From an uncultured Muribaculaceae bacterium (lineage in GTDB: Bacteria > Bacteroidota > Bacteroidia > Bacteroidales > Muribaculaceae): DNA of 44,694 nt. Shown here piece by piece: positions 1-8,334 of the stretch; the stretch's first letter is position 1, and every line of letters begins with the position of its first letter. The notes beneath the pieces are model-generated. The model did not search any database. It worked only from the letters and a program-made list of their open reading frames with translations, and was not told the origin of the DNA. The stretch covers positions 1 to 44,694 of the forward strand of contig CAKTFH010000018.1 of assembly GCA_934555895.1 (NCBI GenBank), written 5' to 3'. The position numbers and the translations under genes are program-made.

Positions 1-111
1 CGCCATTAAGTCTCGTGTCTCAAAAAATATGGGGCTATTCAGAACGAGGATTTTTGCACTTCGTTATTGAATCTATGGCGTGACGGCCGGAGCTCTCCAC
101 CGAAAAAGCAT

Positions 112-119
112 TAACTTTG
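112..119 (+). promoter_or_regulatory. Bacteroidota -7 element TAACTTTG for the U32 gene
   Basis: Exact match to TAnnTTTG. It ends 8 bases before ATG 128, so the predicted 5' leader is only a few bases, or about 20 bases if ATG 143 is used. Confidence 0.6.
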
Positions 120-127
120 CAGAAAAT

Positions 128-2023
128 ATGAAAACCGATGAAATGAGCGATACATCGAAAAATACCCGCCCGGTTGAGATTGAGCTATTGGCCCCGGCAC
201 GCGACGCTGCTACAGCAAAGGCCGCCATCGACCATGGCGCCGATGCTGTGTATATGGGAGCCATGACTCACGGAGCCCGCCGTCAGGCGGCAAATTCGCT
301 TGCCGACATAGCCGAGGTTGCTGCCTATGCCCATCTTTTTGGAGCAAGACTTTATGTGACAGTCAACACTATAATATATGAGGATGAGCTGAGTGATGTG
401 GAGCGGCTTGTGCATGACCTGTGGCGTGTAGGCGTCGACGCTCTCATTGTGCAGGATATGGCTGTGCTTGGCATGAATCTTCCGCCAATTCCCCTGCATG
501 CCTCCACACAGTGCGACATACGCACCACGCGCAAGGCTGCGATGCTCCAGGCCGCGGGGTTCTCTCAGCTGGTGCTTCCGCGCGAGCTTTCGCTGGGTGA
601 AATAGCTGAATTCAAGGCAGCCACATCGGTGCCGCTCGAGGCTTTTGTACACGGAGCGTTATGCGTGAGCTACAGCGGCGACTGTCAGGCGAGTTTCGCT
701 ATCACAGGCCGTAGCGCCAATCGCGGCGAGTGCGCTCAGATATGCCGCTACAGTTTCGACCTCGAGGATGCCTCTGGACGCAAGCTGCTGACCGGCAAGC
801 ACCTGCTTTCGCTGCGAGACATGAACCGCCTCGACTCGCTCGGCGAGATGATGGAGGCTGGCGTAAGATCGTTCAAAATCGAGGGGCGCCTTAAAGACGA
901 AGGATATGTGAAAAATGTTGTGGCGGCCTACAGCCGTGAGCTCGACAGACTTTGCAAGGCTTCGGATGGCCGTTTCCGCAGGAGTTCGGTTGGCGTGTCA
1001 GTTCCGGCATTCACTCCTCTTCTCACCAAGAGTTTCAACCGCGGCTTCACATCATATTTCCTTCATGATAACAGAAAAATCGAGAAGGGGGAACTTGCCT
1101 CGTTTGACACTCCCAAATGGGTAGGGGAGGAGATAGGTGTGGTGACCGGTCAGCCCGACCGCCGCACACTAATGGTAAAAACTACCGAAACTCTGCACAA
1201 CGGCGACGGGATAGGATATTTCGATTCCGAGGGCCGTTTCGCAGGTTTCCGCATAAACCGTGTGGAGGGCAACAGGCTGCTGACAGCTTCGGATGTGAAT
1301 CTGAGGCGCGGCACGAAACTTTACCGCAATGCCGATGCCGAATGGAAGCGCACTCTGGGCCGGTCGACGGGTTGCCGTCGCATAGGGGTAGATATGATCC
1401 TCGATTTTCTACCCGATGGCAGACTTGTGTTCGACATAGTTGAACCGACCGAGGGCACCGTTATAAGTGTGACTGCCGAATGCAAGCCGGCCGAGGCACG
1501 CACTCCGCAGGAGGAATCGCGTCGGCGCACACTTGCCAAACTCGGCGACACTATATATGTGTTGCGCAATCTCACCGACAGGCTTGGCATGAGGTTTGTG
1601 CCGGCGTCGGTACTCGCCGACCTGCGTCGGCGCGGTGTCGAGACACTCACACAGTGCCGTCTTGCGTCGCGGAAGATGGAACTGCGCCGTAAGCCCGACT
1701 ATAAGGCATTGGAGGAACTTGCATCTGACACCTTAACGCGACACGACAATGTGGCCAACTCTATGGCCGAGAAGTTTTACCGTTCGCTCAGGCCAGATAT
1801 TGGCACAATACCACGGGCTATAGAGACTGCCGGAGCCGGCAGTGACCGCCGTGTGATGCAGACCCGTTACTGCCTGCGCCGCGAACTTGGCGCCTGCTTG
1901 CGCACTCCGCAGGGCAGCAGTCTGCCGCGGGAGCTGTTTCTGCGCACATCGGCGGGTACCCGTCTGCGGCTGGAGTTTGACTGCGCGAACTGCCGCATGA
2001 ATGTTCTTATGTCGAAAAGCTGA
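128..2023 (+). CDS. U32 family protein, RlhA-like (23S rRNA hydroxylation) candidate
   Basis: About 631 residues. The U32 signature is visible near residues 171-205: E-x-F-x2-G-A-L-C, then a second Cys in SGDCQAS, then RGECAQICR. These conserved cysteines are typical of the family and are thought to hold an iron-sulfur cluster. The N-terminus has the usual ELLAPARD start of a TIM-barrel-like domain. U32 proteins are often annotated as collagenase-like proteases, but E. coli RlhA (about 650 aa) and TrhP (about 450 aa) are RNA hydroxylation factors; the length and long C-terminal extension here fit RlhA better. The frame is open from 80, but a -7 element (112-119) lies between, so the start is ATG 128 or ATG 143. 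The stop is only 2 bases from the end of the convergent porin gene. The exact RNA target is inferred. Confidence 0.85.
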   Translation: MKTDEMSDTSKNTRPVEIELLAPARDAATAKAAIDHGADAVYMGAMTHGARRQAANSLADIAEVAAYAHLFGARLYVTVNTIIYEDELSDVERLVHDLWRVGVDALIVQDMAVLGMNLPPIPLHASTQCDIRTTRKAAMLQAAGFSQLVLPRELSLGEIAEFKAATSVPLEAFVHGALCVSYSGDCQASFAITGRSANRGECAQICRYSFDLEDASGRKLLTGKHLLSLRDMNRLDSLGEMMEAGVRSFKIEGRLKDEGYVKNVVAAYSRELDRLCKASDGRFRRSSVGVSVPAFTPLLTKSFNRGFTSYFLHDNRKIEKGELASFDTPKWVGEEIGVVTGQPDRRTLMVKTTETLHNGDGIGYFDSEGRFAGFRINRVEGNRLLTASDVNLRRGTKLYRNADAEWKRTLGRSTGCRRIGVDMILDFLPDGRLVFDIVEPTEGTVISVTAECKPAEARTPQEESRRRTLAKLGDTIYVLRNLTDRLGMRFVPASVLADLRRRGVETLTQCRLASRKMELRRKPDYKALEELASDTLTRHDNVANSMAEKFYRSLRPDIGTIPRAIETAGAGSDRRVMQTRYCLRRELGACLRTPQGSSLPRELFLRTSAGTRLRLEFDCANCRMNVLMSKS

Positions 2024-2025
2024 GA

Positions 2026-3048
2026 TTAGAATTTCACGGTGAATTCGGCCACCAGCTTGTCATCCTGACCACGGGGGGCAATGGTGTTGCCGTTGTAGAA
2101 GTATTTCTCGTAGTCGAAACGCACTTCAGCTTTCACCCCTTTCACTGTTTTGCCTAGGGTTGTGCCCGCAGTGATGCGCCGGCGTGACTGATGGTCGATG
2201 CCGAGAAGTCCGTCGGAATGTGCGCTGCCCGAGGAGTGGTCGGTCATGCCGTCGAAGCGTGCCTCGAAGCTCCAGAAATTTGCGGCACGCCAGTTTACGG
2301 GAAGGGTGTAGACGCCATAGAGGTTCCATGCGTTCACTGCCTTGAAACGGTGTGAGGCGTAATATTCATGCTGATATTCGCCCTCAACTCTCCATCGTTG
2401 CCATGCCCAGGTTACGGAGCCGTCGGCGATGTTGAGCCTCACACCGCCGGGCTTGGTGGTGATGAAGCTCGCCGAGATATTCACATGACCCACGTGCCAT
2501 ATGGCCTTGGCTGAGTAGGTGTATGATTTCTGCCATACATTGTGGTCGGCAGTGGATGCGGTGTTGAACACTCCGGCCTCTATGTCGACGGGAAACGATG
2601 TGCCTGCTCCGTAATATCCGAGTTTCACGCCAACCTGACGGAGGTTCATCATCTGCTTTGCAAGAAAAGAACGGTTGGCAAAGTAATATGTGCCGGGGGC
2701 GAGGAAACAGTCGACGCCGAAAGGCACGCGGAACTGGCCTGCCTGCACTTTCCATCGGTCTACGAACTCCCATCTACCCCATGCATCGAGAAACTGCATC
2801 TTGCCTTGATTGCAGAGGTCGGCCTGCACGAAATAGTCGATATTCCAGGGTAATGCACCGCTCACATTCACACGCGCGTTGCGCACCTCAAAACGGCTGC
2901 CGAAACCACCGTGGCTTTCGTCAGCCCATTCTCCCTCCCAACGACCGCGCACCACTCCGTGAACTTTCGGAGCTGAAATCTGTGTTGTGTCGGCCGCGGC
3001 TGCAAGAGCTGCGGTTGCCATCGCCGCTGCTATTACCAATTTTTTCAT
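2026..3048 (-). CDS. Outer-membrane porin, OprO/OprP (phosphate-selective porin) type
   Basis: 340 residues with a signal peptide (MKKLVIAAAMATAALAAAAD, then TTQIS). The mature part is a string of amphipathic beta strands rich in W, Y, F and R, including GRWEGEWADES, VDYFVQAD-like strands and VQAGQFRVPFG, and it ends in Phe (FTVKF), as expected for a BamA-inserted beta barrel. The pattern RNARVNVSGAL...YFVQADL and QAGQFRVPFGVD is typical of the porin O/P family in Bacteroidetes. The protein probably forms a diffusion channel in the outer membrane; the substrate cannot be told from sequence, and many Bacteroidetes members are not known to be phosphate specific. Its own promoter lies at 3080-3087. 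It converges on the U32 gene with a 2-base gap. Confidence 0.85.
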   Translation of the reverse strand: MKKLVIAAAMATAALAAAADTTQISAPKVHGVVRGRWEGEWADESHGGFGSRFEVRNARVNVSGALPWNIDYFVQADLCNQGKMQFLDAWGRWEFVDRWKVQAGQFRVPFGVDCFLAPGTYYFANRSFLAKQMMNLRQVGVKLGYYGAGTSFPVDIEAGVFNTASTADHNVWQKSYTYSAKAIWHVGHVNISASFITTKPGGVRLNIADGSVTWAWQRWRVEGEYQHEYYASHRFKAVNAWNLYGVYTLPVNWRAANFWSFEARFDGMTDHSSGSAHSDGLLGIDHQSRRRITAGTTLGKTVKGVKAEVRFDYEKYFYNGNTIAPRGQDDKLVAEFTVKF

Positions 3049-3079
3049 TCTTTTTTCTTTCTTTTTCGTTTTGCGGATG

Positions 3080-3087
3080 CAAAGTTA
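3080..3087 (-). promoter_or_regulatory. -7 element TAACTTTG for the porin gene
   Basis: On the - strand the sequence reads TAACTTTGC, about 32 bases upstream of the porin ATG, an ordinary leader length. Confidence 0.6.
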
Positions 3088-3145
3088 CTCCTTTCGGGTG
3101 AGATATGAAACCTCGGGCTTGGTTGCGAATCCCGATTATAATCGT

Positions 3146-3153
3146 TAACTTTG
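3146..3153 (+). promoter_or_regulatory. -7 element TAACTTTG for the GH43-like/GH88 gene
   Basis: Match to TAnnTTTG. It rules out the TTG at 3151 as a start because that codon lies inside the element. Confidence 0.6.
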
Positions 3154-3159
3154 TCAGAC

Positions 3160-5337
3160 ATGAGAAACTTTATAAACCGAAACATTATGTCATTCAGGAC
3201 TTTATTTATGGCTGTGCTGGCGCTTGCGGCATGCGTTCCCGCTGATGCGCAGGAAAAACCGCGGCCAAAGCAGACAGCTCCGGCTCCGCTCTACCGCGAC
3301 CCGATATATGACGGCGTGGCCGATCCGGTGGTGGTATGGAACAGGGAGGAATGCAACTGGTGGATGCTATATACGCAGCGCCGTGCCAATATGGAAAGCG
3401 GCAACGTGGCCTACTGTTACGGTACCGACATAGGTATAGCATCGAGCGATGACAACGGCCGCACATGGTCGTACCGCGGGGCGCTCGACCTGGATATCAG
3501 TCGCGGTAAAAACACTTTCTGGGCGCCCGATGTGGTGTATTTCAACGGAGAATATCACATGTTTGTGGCTTACATCGAAGGTGCGCGTACCAACTGGGGC
3601 GGAAGAGCCCGTATGGCACATTATACAAGCAAGAACCTGTGGGACTGGGATTTCGAAGGCTTTTTGCGTCTGTCATCGGAAAACGTGATTGACGCCACAC
3701 TCTTTCAGATGCCCGACGGAAAGTGGCGCATATGGTACAAGGACGATGCAAACCGTGCCATGATAATGATGGCCGAAAGTGACGACCTCTATCACTGGAA
3801 CCTGAAGTCCGAACCTGTGCTTTCCGACAGAGCGCAGGAGGGCCCCAAGGTGTTCCGATTCGCCGGTTATTATTGGATGCTGACCGACGAGTGGAGCGGC
3901 ATGCGTGTATATAGGTCGGATGACTGCGACCGTTGGGAGATGCAGGACCGCATACTTGAGAAACCGAGCGGTAGATGCGAAGATGGCCCGAGCGGCGCTC
4001 ACGGCGATGTGGTGGTCACCGGCGACAAGGCCTATGTGTTCTATTTCACTCATCCGGAAAGGAAGTCGCATGTGGAAGGGGACATAGAGGCGTCAGGCAA
4101 CATCCCCTATCGTTTGCGCCGCTCGTCGGCACAGGTTGCCGAGCTGCTTGTAAAGGACGGCAAAATGACAGCCGACCAGTCGCCAGATTTCGATTTCTAT
4201 CTGCCTGATGTGAAAGATGATCTCACTCCGATGATTCAGGAGAACCTTAAAGACGCAGTCACGCAGTACACGACTCTGATTGATACTATGGCGATGTATC
4301 CCGGCAGATTTCCCAAGACATATTATCCGGAGAAGGACATGTCGGAGACGAGCGATTCCCGATGGTGGTGCAGCGGTTTCTATCCCGGAAGCCTGCTGCT
4401 GCTTTATGAGCAGACCGGCGACAAGACTTTCTATAAGGAGGCGCAGCGCATGCTGAAGCTTCTTGAGGGCGAGCAGCACAACAAGACCACCCACGACCTC
4501 GGCTTCATGATGAACTGCAGCTTCGGCAATGCCAACCGGCTGAGTTTCTCGAAGTCGTATGAGGAAATATTGATTAACAGCGCCAAATCGCTTGCCAGTC
4601 GTTTCAATCCTGCAACAGGCTGCATCAAGTCGTGGGACCGCGGCCCGAAGGAATATCCCGTAATCATTGACAACATGATGAATCTGGAACTGCTATTCCG
4701 GGCTACCGAAATGACCGGCGACTCGACATATTACGATATAGCCGTGAAGCATGCCGACACCACCATGCGCAATCATTTCAGAAAGGATTTCAGCTCATAT
4801 CATGTGCTTGACTACGATGCCGTCACCGGTAAAGTGCTGAAGAAGCACACCGCGCAGGGTTATGCCGATTATTCGGCCTGGGCCCGCGGGCAGGCCTGGG
4901 GCCTCTACGGTTTCACAATGATGTATCGCGAGACCAAAGACCTGCGCTATCTCGAGCAGGCACAGCGCATAGCCGACTATATGCTGAACCATCCGAACAT
5001 GCCGGCTGACAAGATTCCTTACTGGGACTTCAATGCCCCGGACATACCGCATGCCCTTCGCGACGCATCGGCCGGTGCGGTCATGGCCTCGGCGCTGCTG
5101 GAGTTGTACCGCTATGCCGACCGTGAGCATTCCCGCAGATATTTCGCCGCAGCCGAAAGGGCGCTGAGGACCCTCTCGTCTCCGGAATACAAGGCATCCG
5201 ACGGCTCAAACGGTGGTTTCCTGTTGAAGCACAGTGTAGGTCACCTAATGGCTAAAGGCGAAGTGGATGTGCCCCTCACCTATGCCGACTACTACTATCT
5301 GGAAGCCATGCAGCGCTACCTCCAGTCTCAAAAATGA
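3160..5337 (+). CDS. Two-domain glycoside hydrolase: GH43-like beta-propeller + GH88 unsaturated glucuronyl hydrolase
   Basis: About 725 residues. The start is ATG 3160 or, with a cleaner signal peptide and a normal leader, ATG 3187. The N-terminal hydrophobic stretch ends LALAACVPADAQ, so it may be cut after ADAQ or lipidated at the LAAC cysteine. Residues about 45-330 form a five-bladed propeller with a GH43/GH117-like acidic triad: Asp in VADPVVV (codon 3322), Asp in VIDATLF (3691) and Glu in QEGPKVF (3838). Residues about 340-725 match GH88: both catalytic-type aspartates are present, in HDLGFMM (4495) and IIDNMMNLELL (4669). GH88 enzymes remove 4,5-unsaturated uronic acid from lyase products of glycosaminoglycans and similar polymers. 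The neighbouring sulfatase fits degradation of a sulfated uronic polysaccharide. No SusC/SusD pair is present, so the substrate is open. The propeller activity is inferred. Confidence 0.85.
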   Translation: MRNFINRNIMSFRTLFMAVLALAACVPADAQEKPRPKQTAPAPLYRDPIYDGVADPVVVWNREECNWWMLYTQRRANMESGNVAYCYGTDIGIASSDDNGRTWSYRGALDLDISRGKNTFWAPDVVYFNGEYHMFVAYIEGARTNWGGRARMAHYTSKNLWDWDFEGFLRLSSENVIDATLFQMPDGKWRIWYKDDANRAMIMMAESDDLYHWNLKSEPVLSDRAQEGPKVFRFAGYYWMLTDEWSGMRVYRSDDCDRWEMQDRILEKPSGRCEDGPSGAHGDVVVTGDKAYVFYFTHPERKSHVEGDIEASGNIPYRLRRSSAQVAELLVKDGKMTADQSPDFDFYLPDVKDDLTPMIQENLKDAVTQYTTLIDTMAMYPGRFPKTYYPEKDMSETSDSRWWCSGFYPGSLLLLYEQTGDKTFYKEAQRMLKLLEGEQHNKTTHDLGFMMNCSFGNANRLSFSKSYEEILINSAKSLASRFNPATGCIKSWDRGPKEYPVIIDNMMNLELLFRATEMTGDSTYYDIAVKHADTTMRNHFRKDFSSYHVLDYDAVTGKVLKKHTAQGYADYSAWARGQAWGLYGFTMMYRETKDLRYLEQAQRIADYMLNHPNMPADKIPYWDFNAPDIPHALRDASAGAVMASALLELYRYADREHSRRYFAAAERALRTLSSPEYKASDGSNGGFLLKHSVGHLMAKGEVDVPLTYADYYYLEAMQRYLQSQK

Positions 5338-5458
5338 TGCGTCTGGAAAACCTTCCTGAACCAATAGATTGCCGTGATAGATAAACTTGCGTAATTGAGT
5401 AGGCTGAAATATAGGCGATCTTTACGGCTATGTTGTTGCCAGTTAGGTTCGGAAATAT

Positions 5459-5466
5459 TAATTTTG
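5459..5466 (+). promoter_or_regulatory. -7 element TAATTTTG for the sulfatase gene
   Basis: Exact TAnnTTTG match about 54 bases before ATG 5521, giving the sulfatase its own promoter despite lying behind the GH gene. No terminator hairpin was seen between 5338 and 5458. Confidence 0.55.
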
Positions 5467-5520
5467 CAGCGAATAACCAAAATACCATCATATCAACTAT
5501 AATTGTATAATAAAATTTCC

Positions 5521-8151
5521 ATGGAAAAAGCTACTACCCGCAAACTGTTGCTCGGTGCCACGGCTCTTCTGCCTGTGTGCGCAGCCGCGCAGCAGCAGGA
5601 GGCCAAGCGCCCCAACATCATGCTCATCCTCATGGACGACATGGGCTACAGCGACCCCGGCTGTTTTGGAGGTGAGGTGAACACTCCCAACATCGATGCC
5701 CTTGCCAATCAGGGCATACGTTTCACACAGTTTTTCAATTCGGGCCGCAGTTGCCCCTCGCGTGGCGCGCTTCTCACCGGTCTCTATCCCCATCAGGCAG
5801 GAATCACCGCCATGGGTGTGAGCCTCAACCGCCAGTGTGTCACAGTGCCTGAGGTTCTCGTAAACGCCGGCTACCACACTTCGATGAGCGGTAAATGGCA
5901 TCTCTCGCGCACTACCGGCATCGGCAACCGTGAGGACCAGATGAACTGGCTCTCGCACCGTAATACGTTCAATAACCGTCCGTTCTCCGACATCGAGACC
6001 TATCCTTGCAACCGTGGTTTCGAGGAGCATTGGGGAACCATCTGGGGCGTGGGCAACCACTATGACCTCTTCTCGCTTGTGCACAATGAGGAGCCTATCG
6101 ATCCTAAAGCTGAGGATCCCAATTTCTATTCCACCGACTACATCACTACTAAGGCGATAGAGATGCTCGACGGCTATGCCACCGACGGTGATGACAAGCC
6201 TTTCTTCATGTATGTGAGCTACAACGCTCCTCACTGGCCTCTGCACGCCAAACCCGAGGATATCGCCAAATACAAAGGCGTGTACGACGGCGGCTGGGAC
6301 AAGTTGCGCGAGGACCGCTACAACCGTATGGTGGAGCTTGGTCTGGTAGACCCTCAGGAGACTCCTGTGGCTCCCAATGAGAGCCATCGCGACTGGGAGA
6401 AGGAGGGTAACAAGGCCTTCCAGGCAGCCAATATGGAGGTACATGCCGCCATGGTCGACTGTGTGGACAAGGGTATCGGCAAAATCATCGCCGAGCTGAA
6501 AAAAAACGGTCAGTACGACAACACTATCATCATATTCACTTCCGACAACGGCGCGTCGTCGGAAAATTACACTATCGGCGACTTTGACCGCCACGACCGT
6601 ACCCGCACTGAGCCTGTAGTGCACAACGCACCTGTGCCCGGCGCAGAAACTACCTACAACTATCTCGGCACCGGATGGGCCGGAGCGGTCAATACCCCCT
6701 TCCGTTACTGGAAGCGCCAGTCGTTCCATGGCGGTATCGCGGCTCCCACCATCATCAGCTGGCCTGAGGGTATGAGTGAATCGGCCAAGGGTACCATCGT
6801 GAAAGACCCGTGCCACTTCATCGATGTGATGCCTACGGTGCTCGACCTCGCCGGAGCGGAATATCCCACTGAATACGCAGGCAACACCATCAAGGCTCTC
6901 CCCGCCGAGGGACGCTCGCTTATGCCTATCATCAACGGCGGCCACTTCAACGAGGAGCGCGTGCTTTATTGGGAGCATGAGGGTGGCAAAGCCGTGCGCA
7001 AGGGCGACTGGAAACTCACTGCCCTCACCGACGGTGGCGGCTGGCAGTTATTCAACCTTGCCAACGACTATTCGGAGACCAACAACGTGACAGTTGAGAA
7101 TCCCGCGAAATTCCGCGAACTCAAGCAGCTGTGGGATGAGTGGGCACCCTCTTGTGGTCTAAAGCCCACTGCCAATGTGGAGGATACTGAGAAAGAGTTC
7201 GTGTTTTACTACCCTTTTGACGGTACCCTCGACAATCTCGCCAACGATCCGGTGCACACCTTGATGAATGGCGTAAATCTGACAGACGAAAATGGTCGCG
7301 GTTATTCATTTGTCGAGGGTAAATACAATCAGTCTCTGAAACTCGATAGCTCTAAGCGACAGAATCTTTACCTGCGTGCCCCGAGCGTGATTGAGCCTCC
7401 GAAGACGCAGTTTACACTCTGCATGTGGGTGTATGATGACGAGACCGCAGAACCTGTGCGCGATGCCGCCCATCTGCAGAACGGCTCATATTTCCGCGAT
7501 CAGGTGATAATGGCACAGCTCGACAATAACGGCACAGGCCGAATCTTGCTCTATACCCGTCTTGAGAATCCGGAAGGAACCGATGACCTCAACCAGTATT
7601 ATGTGAACTTTTTCGGAAACAAGCACAATTATTCGTCGCCTCACGCTTTCGAGCGCGGCAAGTGGCAGCATGTGGCCATGGTGAGCAATCCGGTTGACCA
7701 GTCAATTACTTTTTATGTAAACGGGAAGCGCGACCAGACTGTGATGGGTTCTGGCTTTGAGGCATGTATGGGCGGTTTCCGTATCGGCAGCCACAAGGCA
7801 GACAAAGATTACTGGAACGGTAAAATCGACGAGATGTATCTCTATCGCGGCATCCTCACTCCCGAGGAGATTCAGCGTGTGATGAACAACGACAATCCGT
7901 CAGGCATCTCCACCGAGAACAGCGACCCGGATTTCTCTGGCATTGTCTATGACCCGGTAAACCGTGCCGTGCGCACAGCCGACGGATCAGCAGCCCGTTC
8001 GCTGGCTGTTTATTCCCTCTCCGGCCAGCAGCTGAAAGCAGCTTCCGACAGCAGCGTCATATCTATGGCAGACCTCAGCTACGGCCTCTATATGGTGAAG
8101 GCCGTGACAGGCTCGGGCGCTCCTTTCTCCACTAAGGTGATGGTGAGATAA
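5521..8151 (+). CDS. Secreted arylsulfatase (S1 type) with LamG-like domain and T9SS-like C-terminal tail
   Basis: 876 residues. ATG 5521 is preferred over an in-frame TTG at 5503. A signal peptide (LLLGATALLPVCAAAQQ) is followed by the sulfatase fold: metal-binding LILMDDMGYSD, the formylglycine motif SCPSRGALLTG (Cys at codon 5752, residue 78; a Cys-type site needing an FGE/anSME maturase), MSGKWHL, and IFTSDNGASSEN. Residues about 560-795 form a concanavalin/LamG-like jelly roll (FYYPFDGTLDN, GKWQHVAMV, FYVNGK, KIDEMYLYRG). The last ~75 residues (VYSLSGQQL, LSYGLYMVKAVT, ending KVMVR) look like a T9SS type-A sorting domain, so the enzyme is probably exported across the outer membrane and surface attached or released. 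The LamG-like domain probably binds glycan. The upstream GH88 suggests action on sulfated uronic oligosaccharides; the exact sulfate position cannot be read from sequence. Confidence 0.92.
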   Translation: MEKATTRKLLLGATALLPVCAAAQQQEAKRPNIMLILMDDMGYSDPGCFGGEVNTPNIDALANQGIRFTQFFNSGRSCPSRGALLTGLYPHQAGITAMGVSLNRQCVTVPEVLVNAGYHTSMSGKWHLSRTTGIGNREDQMNWLSHRNTFNNRPFSDIETYPCNRGFEEHWGTIWGVGNHYDLFSLVHNEEPIDPKAEDPNFYSTDYITTKAIEMLDGYATDGDDKPFFMYVSYNAPHWPLHAKPEDIAKYKGVYDGGWDKLREDRYNRMVELGLVDPQETPVAPNESHRDWEKEGNKAFQAANMEVHAAMVDCVDKGIGKIIAELKKNGQYDNTIIIFTSDNGASSENYTIGDFDRHDRTRTEPVVHNAPVPGAETTYNYLGTGWAGAVNTPFRYWKRQSFHGGIAAPTIISWPEGMSESAKGTIVKDPCHFIDVMPTVLDLAGAEYPTEYAGNTIKALPAEGRSLMPIINGGHFNEERVLYWEHEGGKAVRKGDWKLTALTDGGGWQLFNLANDYSETNNVTVENPAKFRELKQLWDEWAPSCGLKPTANVEDTEKEFVFYYPFDGTLDNLANDPVHTLMNGVNLTDENGRGYSFVEGKYNQSLKLDSSKRQNLYLRAPSVIEPPKTQFTLCMWVYDDETAEPVRDAAHLQNGSYFRDQVIMAQLDNNGTGRILLYTRLENPEGTDDLNQYYVNFFGNKHNYSSPHAFERGKWQHVAMVSNPVDQSITFYVNGKRDQTVMGSGFEACMGGFRIGSHKADKDYWNGKIDEMYLYRGILTPEEIQRVMNNDNPSGISTENSDPDFSGIVYDPVNRAVRTADGSAARSLAVYSLSGQQLKAASDSSVISMADLSYGLYMVKAVTGSGAPFSTKVMVR

Positions 8152-8195
8152 GAGGCTCACTCGCTCACAGGACGAACTAATAGGACGCGATAAAT

Positions 8196-8241
8196 CGCGC
8201 CCGCAGAAAACAAAAAAATTTCTGCGGGCGCGGATTTTTTC
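8196..8241 (+). terminator. Rho-independent terminator after the sulfatase
   Basis: A perfect 14-bp stem (8196-8209 with 8219-8232) and an A-rich loop, followed by a run of T at 8235-8240. It ends transcription of the sulfatase before the convergent aro gene. Confidence 0.85.
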
Positions 8242-8270
8242 TTATGTGGGATGGTGGGAGCTTTTCTGAT

Positions 8271-8328
8271 GGGAAAAGAGGGGGGAGAGAAAAAAGGAAG
8301 AGAAAGAAAAAGAAGGGGAGGGGGGAGG
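8271..8328 (+). other. 58-base uninterrupted purine tract
   Basis: Every base from 8271 to 8328 is A or G. It lies in the gap between the sulfatase terminator and the stop codon of the convergent DAHP synthase gene, so the aro transcript would carry a pure pyrimidine 3' tail here. No coding potential is seen. Confidence 0.85.
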
Positions 8329-8334
8329 CGGGGC

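Noticed and set aside
1..79. Possible partial gene at the left edge
   Set aside because: No open frame with recognisable content; the 79 bases look like intergenic sequence upstream of the U32 promoter.
5497..6978. 493-codon open frame on the - strand opposite the sulfatase
   Set aside because: It is a shadow of the GC-rich sulfatase gene; the sulfatase has clear motifs, the antisense frame has none.
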